Origin: Pseudomonadota bacterium | GTDB lineage: Bacteria > Pseudomonadota > Gammaproteobacteria > Steroidobacterales > Steroidobacteraceae | NCBI GenBank assembly: GCA_023423065.1 | Contig: JAFAGC010000028.1 | Coordinates: forward strand, 15,680 to 79,679 | DNA length: 64,000 nucleotides | Reading direction: 5' to 3' | Shown: positions 41,602 to 50,186 of the stretch, piece by piece | Layout of the letters: each line of letters starts with the position of its first letter | Numbering within the stretch: the first letter of the stretch is position 1 | Notes under the pieces: generated by a model | Database searches by the model: none | The model's input: only the letters and a program-made list of their open reading frames with translations | Told to the model about the DNA's origin: nothing | Program-made: the position numbers and the translations under genes

Positions 41602-41785
41602 TCAGGGCATCTCGCAGGCGCGATTATGCGGTAAACGCTGTCAATTGCCGCCCATTGCTCCAAGTCCGGGCGACACCGCGTTGCGGACGGTCACGCGCGG
41701 TGCGTGCGGCGCGCGTGCGCACCTTGAACCGGCGATTTCCGCTGGCACAGCGCTTGCTCCGCCTTGTTCGTGCGCGGAGAAATGC

Positions 41786-42181
41786 ATGACGCAAGACGAC
41801 ATCGTGTTAGTCCAGGAAAGCTGGCGGAAGGCGCTTGGGAACAAGGACTCTGTTGCGGCGACCTTCTATCCCAAACTTTTCGAGCTCGACGCGACGCTGC
41901 GGCCCCTGTTCGAGGCTGACGCGCGTGAAAACGGGCGCAAGCTGGTCCGCCTCATCACCACGGTGGTGAGAGGCCTGGACAAGGTCGAATTCTTGTTACC
42001 GGCCGTGCGGGAGTTCGGACGGCGGCAATCGAAGATTGGCATCCGGGAAAACCACCACAGTGTTGTCGCGACCGCGCTGCTGTGGTCTCTCGAACAGACG
42101 CTGAATGGCGAGTTCACCCCGCAGGTGAAGACCGCGTGGATCGTCACTTATGGCGTGCTCTCGCAAACCATGCGCACTTAA
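41786..42181 (+). CDS. Single-domain globin
   Basis: A 131-residue protein with globin helices: DIVLVQESWRKALGNKDSVA at the start and a candidate proximal His in RENHHSVVATALLWSLEQTL, followed by TAWIVTYGVLS. Single-domain bacterial globins bind oxygen or nitric oxide and often aid NO removal. The start ATG 41786 is in frame and precedes the A helix. The stop TAA overlaps the start of a palindromic element at 42180. Confidence 0.82.
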   Translation: MTQDDIVLVQESWRKALGNKDSVAATFYPKLFELDATLRPLFEADARENGRKLVRLITTVVRGLDKVEFLLPAVREFGRRQSKIGIRENHHSVVATALLWSLEQTLNGEFTPQVKTAWIVTYGVLSQTMRT

Positions 42182-42293
42182 TGGGGACATTCTCCGTTTC
42201 CTAGCAAACGGGGACAGACCTCAGTGACGCTCGCACGATCGCGCTGTTCGCAACCTGTCCCCGTTTGCTAGGAAACGAGGAATGTCCCCATTT
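42180..42293. repeat. Inverted pair of GGGGACA-type elements (BIME-like)
   Basis: The left copy (42180-42219) reads AATGGGGACATTCTCCGTTT then CCTAGCAAACGGGGACAGAC. The right copy (42256-42293) is the reverse complement with two changes. They flank a 36-base spacer and abut the stop codons of the two convergent genes, so the pair probably also acts as a two-way terminator. Confidence 0.82.
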
Positions 42294-42961
42294 CAGACCA
42301 ATCGAGCGGCGCCGGCTTCCAGCAACGCGTGGGCAGCATCGGCGAAGGTGCGTCCGAGGTCGCGGTCCATCGCAACCACGGACGCTTGCTGAAACTGTGT
42401 GCCCAGCACGACGAGGTCCGCGCCTGTCAGGAATTCGCTGAACCAGGGGGGCGCGGGCCACGGATACGGCCAGTGAATGCGTAGCCCGCTGTCGCACACA
42501 TCGTCGACGAAACGCGCGACGTGAGCGGCGACGATCGCGTGTCCGGGCTCGCCGCCCGGGCGCGGGATCAGGTCGGCCAGTTCTCCCACGTTCGCCATGC
42601 GCTCGGTGAATTCGAGGATCACCGCGGCCAGGAACGCCGGCCGGGGCGGCAGCGGCTGCGGATTCAGCGCGACCAGCGTGGCCGGATCTCCGCCGATCAC
42701 CTCCCAGATCTCGGGATGTTTCTCCGCGATGACCCGCCAAAGATGCGCGCCGCCCGCGTTTCCGAGCACGGACCGTTCGAGCGCCCTGCGGATGTAGCGG
42801 TCCAGCGGCCCTGCCGCACCGCGACTCTCGTTCGGCGGATACCCGGTCGTGAGCTGGCTAACTAACGCAGCCAGCGCCCGGGCGGACAGGTACTTCTGCC
42901 GGTACAGTGTCCGGGGCTCCGGCGGCTCGGGCGCGACACTGAGGTGCGCATTGGATTGCAT
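42293..42961 (-). CDS. Hypothetical protein with NPQPLPP motif
   Basis: A 222-residue protein from ATG 42961, preceded by a strong GGGAGG ribosome-binding site. It has a central motif LVALNPQPLPPRP seen in unannotated bacterial proteins, and ends in ALLEAGAARLV just before the palindromic pair. No membrane span or signal is evident, so it is probably cytosolic. Function is unknown. It converges with the globin gene. Confidence 0.6.
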   Translation of the reverse strand: MQSNAHLSVAPEPPEPRTLYRQKYLSARALAALVSQLTTGYPPNESRGAAGPLDRYIRRALERSVLGNAGGAHLWRVIAEKHPEIWEVIGGDPATLVALNPQPLPPRPAFLAAVILEFTERMANVGELADLIPRPGGEPGHAIVAAHVARFVDDVCDSGLRIHWPYPWPAPPWFSEFLTGADLVVLGTQFQQASVVAMDRDLGRTFADAAHALLEAGAARLV

Positions 42962-43082
42962 GGTGGCCTCCCGTTTTCTCGAAAGGCGGGCAGATTCCAC
43001 GTTCTGGTAACTTTCACGCGATGGACGGCGGCTGATTCAGGGCTGATTTGTCTATGATTCAGCACCCGGGGACGAGGCGAGC

Positions 43083-45335
43083 ATGGAAAAGCGCTTGATC
43101 AGGTTCGACGGATGGGCGGTCGACTTCGAGTCCGGCGAGATCTCGAAGGACGGCACGACCAGTCGCCTGCAGGACCAGCCCCTGGCGGTCCTCGACGAGC
43201 TGACGCAACGACCCGGCCAGGTCGTGACGCGCGAGCAGCTGATCGCCCGGCTCTGGCCCACCGGCGTGGTCGAATACGACACCGGCCTCAATACCGCGGT
43301 GCGCAAACTGCGCATCGCGCTCGGCGACGATGCCGACACTCCGCGTTACATCGAGACCCTGCCGCGCAAGGGTTACCGCTTCATCGCGGAGCTCGAGCCC
43401 GATCGGGTCGCCGAGCCCGCGCCCTGGTACGAAACCTCCACCGAAGCCACGAGCACGCCCACGACCGGTCGCCGCGAATCCGACCGGCGCGCGCCCCTGC
43501 GCCGCCTCGCGCTCGGATTCGGCAGCGTCATCGCCGCCGTCGCGCTGGCCGTGGTTGCCTGGCGCATGCCCGGCACCTGGTTCGGAGCGGCCCCGACCGA
43601 CGAAGCCGCGCCGACGATCGTCGTGCTGCCGCTGGTCGACATGAGCCTCGACCAGAAAGAGCAGCCGCTGTGCGACGGCCTCACCGAGGAGCTGTCCAAC
43701 TGGCTCGCGCACATTCCGACCCTGCGCGTGGTCGCGCGCACCTCCGCGTTCGCGTTCAAGGGCGAGAACAAGGACGTGCGCGAGATCGCGAAAGCGCTCG
43801 ACGCGACCCATGTGCTCGAAGGCAGCCTGCGCCGCTCGGGCGAAAACCTGCGCGTCACCGTGCAGCTCATCGAGGCGAAGCGCGGTGTGCACATCTGGTC
43901 CGACACCTACGCGCTGCCCATCGGCGACATCTTCCTCATCGAGGACACGGTGTCGCGTTCGGTGGCCGAAGCGCTGCACCTCAGGCTGGCCTCGGATACC
44001 GCGGAAGCCTGGGCACAGCGCCAGCCGCGCAAGATGGAGGCGTACGAGTTGTATCTGCTCGGCCGCGCGCGCGAGCGCGAGCGCACGGCCGCGGACAATC
44101 TCAAGGCCATCGAGTATTACCGTCGCGCGATCGAAGCCGATCCCGATTACGCGCTGGCGCTGGCGGGCCTCTCCGGCGCGCTGCTCAACAGCCGCACGCT
44201 GAACAATCGGCCGCTCGAGGAAATCATCATCGAGGCGGAGCCGCTGCTCAATCGCGCGCTCGAGCTCGAGCCGTCGCTCGCCGACGCGCTCGCGGTGAAG
44301 GGCTGGTTCCTGACGGACCAGATGCGACTCGACGAAGCGCTGCCGATTCTCGAGCAGTCGGTGCGCATCAATCCCAACAATGCGCGCAGTCACCGCGTCC
44401 TCGGCGACCTCTACGGTAACCGTGGCAATCCACGCAAGGCGTTGGAACATTTCACGACCGCGGCGCGGCTCGATCCGATGGACTTCCTCTCGCAGGTGCT
44501 GCGCTGCCTCGAGCTCACCGATCTCGGCGAATACGCCGAAGCCACGCAGGCCTGCGCGCGCGGCCGCGAGCTCGATCCGGAGAACCTGTGGGGACCGCTC
44601 GCCACGGCCTGGATCGAACGCGCGCAGGGCAAAACCGCCGAAGCGATCCGCTGGATCGACGAGGCGCGCAAGCTTTCGCCGGGCAATCCGATGCTCGCGA
44701 ACCAGAAGGTGGATCTGCTGTTGTCGCTCGGCCAGGTCGCCGAGGCGCGCGCCGCGGCCGCGGAAATCCCCAACGACGGCAGCTTCGACTACTTCTCGCG
44801 GGGCGGACGGCTCGTGTACGCGGAGCAGGGTCCGAAAGCACTGCGCGAATGGATCGCCGCGAATGCGCTGCAGGCCAAGGCCACCACCAGCGCCGAATTG
44901 CGCGAGCTCGCGCACCTGCAGTGGATGGCGGGCGACCCGCTGGCCGCGCGCGGCACGCTCGAACATGCGGACCGCATCCTGCCCGCGGCGCTGGTCGACC
45001 GGCTCGACGGCGGGCAGATCCGGCACGCGGCCTCCGCGGCGCTGATCCGCGCGGGCATCGAGATCGAGACCAAGGGCGATCTCGCCCGCGCCGGCAGGTT
45101 ACTCGACGACCTCGACGGGTTGCTGAACAGCTTCGAGAAGAATGGCGGCCGGCACTACGGCCTGTACTCGTTGCGCGCCGAATCGCTTGCGCTGCGCGGC
45201 CAGAAAGCCGAAGCACAGGCCGCGATCGACGAAGCCTGGAGACGCGGCTGGCGCAGCGCATGGACGCTGCGCAACGAGCCGTGGTTCGCCGGGATCAAGG
45301 TCCCTGGAGCGGAATCGGACGCGAGGTCCCTTTAG
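43083..45335 (+). CDS. CadC-like winged-helix regulator with TolB/FlgO-type and TPR domains
   Basis: A 750-residue protein. The N-terminal winged helix (about 5-100) has IRFDGWAVDFESGEISKDG and YIETLPRKGYRFIAEL. A membrane span lies at about 140-160 (LALGFGSVIAAVALAVVAW). A periplasmic TolB-N/FlgO-like domain (about 180-300) has TIVVLPLVDMSLDQKEQPLC and VEGS-type LEGSLRRSGENLRVTVQLIE. A long TPR array extends to the C-terminus. This architecture is common where TonB receptors and membrane signals control transcription. It is the third winged-helix/TPR protein in the window, a distant relative of the copies at 31017 and 33432. A GAGGCGAG ribosome-binding site precedes the ATG. Confidence 0.87.
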   Translation: MEKRLIRFDGWAVDFESGEISKDGTTSRLQDQPLAVLDELTQRPGQVVTREQLIARLWPTGVVEYDTGLNTAVRKLRIALGDDADTPRYIETLPRKGYRFIAELEPDRVAEPAPWYETSTEATSTPTTGRRESDRRAPLRRLALGFGSVIAAVALAVVAWRMPGTWFGAAPTDEAAPTIVVLPLVDMSLDQKEQPLCDGLTEELSNWLAHIPTLRVVARTSAFAFKGENKDVREIAKALDATHVLEGSLRRSGENLRVTVQLIEAKRGVHIWSDTYALPIGDIFLIEDTVSRSVAEALHLRLASDTAEAWAQRQPRKMEAYELYLLGRARERERTAADNLKAIEYYRRAIEADPDYALALAGLSGALLNSRTLNNRPLEEIIIEAEPLLNRALELEPSLADALAVKGWFLTDQMRLDEALPILEQSVRINPNNARSHRVLGDLYGNRGNPRKALEHFTTAARLDPMDFLSQVLRCLELTDLGEYAEATQACARGRELDPENLWGPLATAWIERAQGKTAEAIRWIDEARKLSPGNPMLANQKVDLLLSLGQVAEARAAAAEIPNDGSFDYFSRGGRLVYAEQGPKALREWIAANALQAKATTSAELRELAHLQWMAGDPLAARGTLEHADRILPAALVDRLDGGQIRHAASAALIRAGIEIETKGDLARAGRLLDDLDGLLNSFEKNGGRHYGLYSLRAESLALRGQKAEAQAAIDEAWRRGWRSAWTLRNEPWFAGIKVPGAESDARSL

Positions 45336-45347
45336 GACCTGCTCGAC

Positions 45348-45419
45348 CTAGCCGGTTGGCGGATCCGGCCCCTCGTTCCCCGGAGTCCGTTTCGTCTTCT
45401 TCTTCTTTGCCTTCGCCAT
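45348..45419 (-). CDS. Tiny Lys-rich peptide (23 residues), paralog of the micro-gene at 14358
   Basis: An ATG at 45419 follows a strong GAGGAG ribosome-binding site and encodes MAKAKKKKTKRTPGNEGPDP, then PTG and TAG. It shares the MAKAKKK start with the peptide at 14358-14426. It lies 47 bp after a small membrane protein in an RNase T2 operon. Function is unknown; a basic peptide could bind RNA or acidic partners. Support comes from the paralogy and the two strong ribosome-binding sites. Confidence 0.5.
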   Translation of the reverse strand: MAKAKKKKTKRTPGNEGPDPPTG

Positions 45420-45466
45420 GTTCGTTCTCCTCGGCAGTGACGCGGATAATCCGGCAACGCCGCGCG

Positions 45467-45772
45467 TCAGGCAACCGTGCGTTTGCGCGTGAGCCGGCCG
45501 AGCAGCGCGCCGAGCGCGAATCCCAGCAGCGCGTACAACGCGAGTGCGCCGTAGTAGATCGCGTTGGGCCGGGTGAACACCCATTCGGCGGGCAGCAGGT
45601 GTTTGCGCAGCAGGTTCCAGCTCACGACCCCGAGCGCCAGGGCCATCGCCGAGTACACGGGCCAGCGCCAGTACGCGCGTGTGTCCGCGCGCATGAGCAG
45701 CAGGCCGGCGAGCATCGCGGCCGCGGTGATGGCGTAGGCGAGCGCGAGCTCGGCGAGCTGCAGATTCATCAT
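45467..45772 (-). CDS. Small membrane protein of the RNase T2 operon
   Basis: A 101-residue protein with about three hydrophobic spans (LALAYAITAAAMLAGLLLM; WPVYSAMALALGVVSW; AIYYGALALYALLGFALGAL) and a basic C-terminus RLTRKRTVA. The ATG overlaps the end of the RNase T2 gene by four bases. It could anchor or protect against the ribonuclease, but there is no family match. Confidence 0.6.
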   Translation of the reverse strand: MMNLQLAELALAYAITAAAMLAGLLLMRADTRAYWRWPVYSAMALALGVVSWNLLRKHLLPAEWVFTRPNAIYYGALALYALLGFALGALLGRLTRKRTVA

Positions 45773-46554
45773 GTTCGTCCCCCCGCAATCCGGAATTCCG
45801 ATCCGCAGCCCTGGTCGTGCCGCGGCAGCCGCGCGCAGTCGAGCAGCGTGCCGGGCGTACCGCCCGGGCCGTCGTTGTCGACACACTGCCGGATCTCGAC
45901 GAGGAACGGTTGTCCGCGCAGCTCCGGTGGTGCGTCGCGCAGCGTCCGGCAATGCAGCGTGAAGGTGGAACCGATGCCGGGCTCGTGGAGATCCGCGTAT
46001 TCGCGGAGTGCTTCCGGCGTGGTCGTTTCGCCCGCGAGAGTAGTTAGCCTGGCGCCCAGCGCGCCGTCGAGCACGCGCGCCAGGTCGATCGAGCGGCGGA
46101 AGAACTCGTCGTCGTCGAGGCCGCTGCAGCCGCCATGTTTACGCCACTCGTGCTCGTGCAGGTTCGCGGCGATGCCGGGCATCCAGTCGGCCAGTTCCAC
46201 CTCGAGCGCGGGGTCGAGTTCGAGCCTGTGCGTGGGGCAGTCCCGCGGATACGTGCGCGGCGCGAGGTTCTCGGGCCAGAGCCCATGGATGACGAGCGGA
46301 CGCTGCGAACGCGCGCGGCACTCCCGCATGTGCGCGCGGCCATCCGCGCAGAAGGCCGGGTGCACGGTGAGCGCGAGCAGGTAGAAGTCGAATGGGGGTT
46401 TGGCCGGCGCGGAGACCTGCTTATGACCTGTCGCGGCGGCCACCGGTTGGGCCGCCGGCCCGCTGGACATGCGGAATGCATACCAGGACACGACCGCGCC
46501 CACGACGAGCACCGTCGCGATCATCCATGCCCCGAGCCGCCGCGATATTTTCAC
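45769..46554 (-). CDS. RNase T2 family ribonuclease, membrane-anchored or exported
   Basis: A 261-residue protein with a hydrophobic N-terminal segment (about 9-28, AWMIATVLVVGAVVSWYAF). The two catalytic blocks of RNase T2 are present: VIHGLWPEN with His90, and HEHEWRKHGGC with His135, Glu136 and His140. The enzyme cuts single-stranded RNA, usually for nutrient scavenging or stress in the periplasm. Cysteines likely form disulfides. It leads a small operon with a membrane protein and a Lys-rich peptide. Confidence 0.9.
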   Translation of the reverse strand: MKISRRLGAWMIATVLVVGAVVSWYAFRMSSGPAAQPVAAATGHKQVSAPAKPPFDFYLLALTVHPAFCADGRAHMRECRARSQRPLVIHGLWPENLAPRTYPRDCPTHRLELDPALEVELADWMPGIAANLHEHEWRKHGGCSGLDDDEFFRRSIDLARVLDGALGARLTTLAGETTTPEALREYADLHEPGIGSTFTLHCRTLRDAPPELRGQPFLVEIRQCVDNDGPGGTPGTLLDCARLPRHDQGCGSEFRIAGGRT

Positions 46555-46708
46555 GCGCGCCAGAATTCACCGGAACTGATGTCAAATCAAGCGACTCCCA
46601 TGTCTGTCCTGCGAAGTCCATGATGGTCATCGCAGGCTCGTACGTCTCATAACGTTATAGTTGCGCCCCGCTGCAAGCCCTTTCGTGTCAACAACAATTC
46701 GGGACCCC

Positions 46709-49700
46709 ATGAAACCTTCCGTTCTGCTCTCCCGCTTCGCTGTCCTGTTGATCTCCGGAATCACCGTCGTCTGCGCGCAGACCCTCACGCTCTCGCCCGA
46801 CGAACGCCTGCCCACGCCCGTCGTGGACCCGGCCTCGGACGAGGCGGAGCTCGCGCTCAAACATTTCACGCTGCCTGAAGAACTGCAGGCCCGCTTGTGG
46901 GCCGCCGAGCCGATGCTCGCGAACCCCGTGGCGTTCGACTTCGACGAGAAGGGCCGGCTGTTCGTCTCCGAGACGCATCGTTATCACTCGAGCGTGCTCG
47001 ACATCCGCAACTACATGCCGATGCTCGAGATCGATCTCGCCTCGCGTTCGATCGAGGACCGCTCGAAGCTGATCCACAGCGTGTTCGGCGAAGACCAGGC
47101 GAAGCAGTTCGCGATCGAGAGCGAGATCGTGCGGCTGGTCGAGGACACCGACGGTGACGGCGTCGCCGACAAGTCGAGCATCTTCGCCGACGGATTCAAC
47201 AGCGAGCTCGACGGCATCGCCTCGGGCGTGCTCGCGCGCAACGGCAAGGTCTGGTTCACGAACATTCCGAGCCTGTGGCTGCTGACGGAACAGGCCAACG
47301 CGAAACCGAAGCGCGAAGAGCTGCTGCGCGGCTTCGGCGTGCGCTTCAATTTCACGGGCCATGATTTCCACGGCCTCGCGATCGGGCACGACGGCAAGCT
47401 GTATTACTCGATCGGCGACCGCGGTACGAACGTGAAGGGCCCGGACGGCCGGGCCGTCGCCGTACCCGACGACGGCGCGGTGTTCCGCTCGAACTTCGAC
47501 GGCACGGAGCTCGAGCTCGTGCACCGCGGCCTGCGCAACCCGCAGGAACTCGTATTCGACGAGCGCGGCGATCTCTTCACCGGCGACAACGACAGCGACC
47601 AGGGCGACATGGAGCGCCTGGTGCACGTGGTCGAGGGCGGTGACAGCGGCTGGCGCGTCGGCTACCAGTTCGCGCCGCTCGGCAAGGGCGGTCCGTGGAT
47701 CAGCGACAACCTGTGGAAGCCGCGCTTCCCGGGACGTCCCGCCTATCTACTGCCGCCCGTCTGCAACATCGAGGACGGTCCGTCAGGACTCACCTACTAC
47801 CCGGGCACGGGCCTCACGCCCGCCTACGCCGGGCATTTCTTCATCACGCACTTCAAGGGCAGCATCGCGCGCAGCGGCATCCAGACCTACACGCTGGGCA
47901 AGCTCGGCGCGTCGTACAAGCCGACGAGCAGCCAGCAGTTCATGGGCGGCGTGTTGCCGACCGACGTGACGTTCGCGCCGGACGGCAAGCTCTATCTGCT
48001 CGACTGGGTGGATGGGTGGCCGAAGTCCCGCAAGGGTCGCGTCTACGGCGTTTCGCCGGTGAAGCCGGATCCCGCGCAGGTGAAGTTGAGCGCGGAAGTC
48101 GCGCAACTGCTGGCGAGCGGATTGAAGCAGGTCAGCAACCAGCGGCTCATGAGCGAGTTGCTGTCGCATCCCGATCGGCGCATTCGTCTCGAAGCACAGT
48201 TCGAAATCGTGGCGCGCGGCAATCCGGGAGCGTTCTCGAAAGCGGTGACTGGCGCGAAGGGCGTGACGCCTCTGGGCCGTCTGCACGCGGTCTGGGGACT
48301 CACGCAGTTCGGCGTCGCGGGCCGGGGGCAGTTCAATGACATGCTCGTTCGACTGCTCGGCGACAAGGACTCCGAAGTGCGCGCGCAGGCCGCGAAAGGT
48401 CTCGGCGACATCAAGTACGCCAAGGCACAGGACGCGTTGGTGAAGGCGCTCCAGGACCCCGAGCCGCGGGTGCAGTTCTTCGCCGCGCAGAGTCTGGGCA
48501 AGCTGGGCCATGCGGCCAGTGTCACGCCGCTGCTCGGGCTGATCGAGCGCAACGACAACAAGGATGAATACCTGCGTCATGCCGCCGTGCACGCGCTCGC
48601 GCGCATCGGCAACGACGCGACGCTGGACGCCGCCGCGGAAAGCAAGTCGAGCGCGGTGCGTCTCGGTGTGTTGCTCGCGTATCGCGAGCTCGGCAATCCG
48701 AAGATCGCGAAGTTCCTGACGGACTCCGACGCGTTCGTCGCGCGCGAGGCCGCGCTCGCGATCAACGACGCGCCGGTCAAGGATGCCGCGCCCGCGCTCG
48801 CCGCGAGCCTCGCGAAGGCGCCGGTCGCCGACGAGCCGTTCGTCGTGCGCGCCATCAATGCGAACTTCCGCGTCGGCGGCAGCGAGTCGGCGCGCAATCT
48901 CGCCGAATACGCGCAGCGCGCGGATGCGAAGCCCGTGATGCGCACCGAGGCGCTGAAGCAGCTCAGCCTGTGGGCAAAGACTCCGCAGCGCGATCGCGTG
49001 GTTGGCATCTTCCGTCCGCTGGAGAAGCGCGACGGCAGCGACGCGTCCGCGGCCCTCACCGCGGCGGCGCCGGCCTTGCTCGGCAAGGGACCGGAAGCCG
49101 TTCAGATCGCGGCACTCGAGGCCGTGGCGGATCTCGGCGTCACGTCTCTCGCGCCGCGGCTCACCGCGCTCGTCGGCGACGACGCGGCGCCGGAAGGCGT
49201 GCGCGCGGCTGCGCTCGCGTCGCTCGACAAACTCGGCGGCGATGAGATCACGCGCGCGCTCGCATTCGCGGAGAAATCCAGCGTGCCCGCGCTCAGGCTC
49301 GCCGCGCTCGAGATCACGGCGCAACGCGCGCCGGCGCGCGCGATGCCGCTCGTGCGCCGCTTCGTGGCCGAAGGCTCGGAGGCCGAGCAGCAGGCCGCAT
49401 TCCGCGCGATTCCGCAGCTGCCCGCGGCCGACGGCGCGAAGCTGCTGGTCGGTTCGCTCGACAGCCTGGCCGCCGGCAAGGTGCGCCCGGGCGCGCAAGT
49501 CGAACTACTCGACGCGGTGGAGAAGAGCACCGCGCCGGCAGTGCAGGCGCGCTGGGAGAAACAGAAGGCCGCGTGGGCCGCGAGCGGCGACGACATTGCG
49601 CCGTATCGCTTCGCGCTCGCGGGCGGCAATCCCTGGTCCGGGGCCGGGCAGTTCTTCAACAACAACGTCCTGCCGTGCGCGCGCTGCCACAAGGTGTACG

Positions 49701-50134
49701 GCAACGGCGGCGAGGCCGGGCCGGATCTGTCGACCATCGGCAAGCAGAAGAGCGCCGAGTACCTGCTCGAGTCGATCGTGAAGCCGAGCAAACACATCGC
49801 GGCCGGGTTCGACATCGTCACGTTCACGCTCAAGGACGGCAGCACCGAGACCGGATCGATCGTGAGCGAGACGCCGCAGACCGTGGTGCTCAAGCGCGGC
49901 GACAACACGACGGTGGACATCGCGGCGGCGCAGGTGCAGTCGCGCGTGGCCGCGCCGTCGAGCATGCCGGAAATCTACACGCAGGTGATGTCTCGCGGCG
50001 AGCTGCGCGACGTCGTCGCGTTCCTGCAGGCGCTCGACGGCTCGCGCGCGCCGCAGGATGAGCCCGCATTCGGCGAGTCGAATCGCGCGATGAGCAGCAC
50101 CAGCGAACTCGGCGCGCCCGGCGGCCACCCGTAA
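46709..50134 (+). CDS. PVC-type heme-binding CxxCH protein with beta-propeller and HEAT repeats
   Basis: A 1141-residue protein with a signal peptide (about 1-22, ending VCAQ). A six-bladed propeller dehydrogenase-like domain comes first (about 40-430; PVAFDFDEKGRLFVSETHRY, GLAIGHDGKLYYSIGDRGTN). HEAT repeats fill about 450-940. A C-terminal cytochrome c domain has CARCHK (Cys990, Cys993, His994) and GPDLSTIGKQKSAEYLLESI. Such proteins are best known from planctomycetes and relatives and are thought to oxidise sugars or alcohols with heme as electron acceptor. The start at ATG 46709 gives the signal peptide directly. It is complete and of typical size. Confidence 0.88.
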   Translation: MKPSVLLSRFAVLLISGITVVCAQTLTLSPDERLPTPVVDPASDEAELALKHFTLPEELQARLWAAEPMLANPVAFDFDEKGRLFVSETHRYHSSVLDIRNYMPMLEIDLASRSIEDRSKLIHSVFGEDQAKQFAIESEIVRLVEDTDGDGVADKSSIFADGFNSELDGIASGVLARNGKVWFTNIPSLWLLTEQANAKPKREELLRGFGVRFNFTGHDFHGLAIGHDGKLYYSIGDRGTNVKGPDGRAVAVPDDGAVFRSNFDGTELELVHRGLRNPQELVFDERGDLFTGDNDSDQGDMERLVHVVEGGDSGWRVGYQFAPLGKGGPWISDNLWKPRFPGRPAYLLPPVCNIEDGPSGLTYYPGTGLTPAYAGHFFITHFKGSIARSGIQTYTLGKLGASYKPTSSQQFMGGVLPTDVTFAPDGKLYLLDWVDGWPKSRKGRVYGVSPVKPDPAQVKLSAEVAQLLASGLKQVSNQRLMSELLSHPDRRIRLEAQFEIVARGNPGAFSKAVTGAKGVTPLGRLHAVWGLTQFGVAGRGQFNDMLVRLLGDKDSEVRAQAAKGLGDIKYAKAQDALVKALQDPEPRVQFFAAQSLGKLGHAASVTPLLGLIERNDNKDEYLRHAAVHALARIGNDATLDAAAESKSSAVRLGVLLAYRELGNPKIAKFLTDSDAFVAREAALAINDAPVKDAAPALAASLAKAPVADEPFVVRAINANFRVGGSESARNLAEYAQRADAKPVMRTEALKQLSLWAKTPQRDRVVGIFRPLEKRDGSDASAALTAAAPALLGKGPEAVQIAALEAVADLGVTSLAPRLTALVGDDAAPEGVRAAALASLDKLGGDEITRALAFAEKSSVPALRLAALEITAQRAPARAMPLVRRFVAEGSEAEQQAAFRAIPQLPAADGAKLLVGSLDSLAAGKVRPGAQVELLDAVEKSTAPAVQARWEKQKAAWAASGDDIAPYRFALAGGNPWSGAGQFFNNNVLPCARCHKVYGNGGEAGPDLSTIGKQKSAEYLLESIVKPSKHIAAGFDIVTFTLKDGSTETGSIVSETPQTVVLKRGDNTTVDIAAAQVQSRVAAPSSMPEIYTQVMSRGELRDVVAFLQALDGSRAPQDEPAFGESNRAMSSTSELGAPGGHP

Positions 50135-50149
50135 TGGGGCCAGGCCGCC

Positions 50150-50177
50150 CCCGGCGCGGTAGTTTGACCGCGCCGGG
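50150..50177. terminator. Bidirectional rho-independent-like hairpin
   Basis: Perfect 11-base arms CCCGGCGCGGT and ACCGCGCCGGG around AGTTTG, between the convergent heme protein and TonB receptor genes. No U-run is present, but its position fits a two-way terminator. Confidence 0.65.
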
Positions 50178-50186
50178 CGCGGCGGC

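Noticed and set aside
42180..42293. Repeated GGGGACA blocks as a possible CRISPR array
   Set aside because: Only two inverted copies with one spacer, and single copies elsewhere; this is a REP/BIME-like pattern, not direct repeats with spacers.
43059..45026. Long open frame on the minus strand opposite the winged-helix/TPR gene
   Set aside because: Composition is a codon-bias shadow of the plus-strand gene; no ribosome-binding site, signal or domain.
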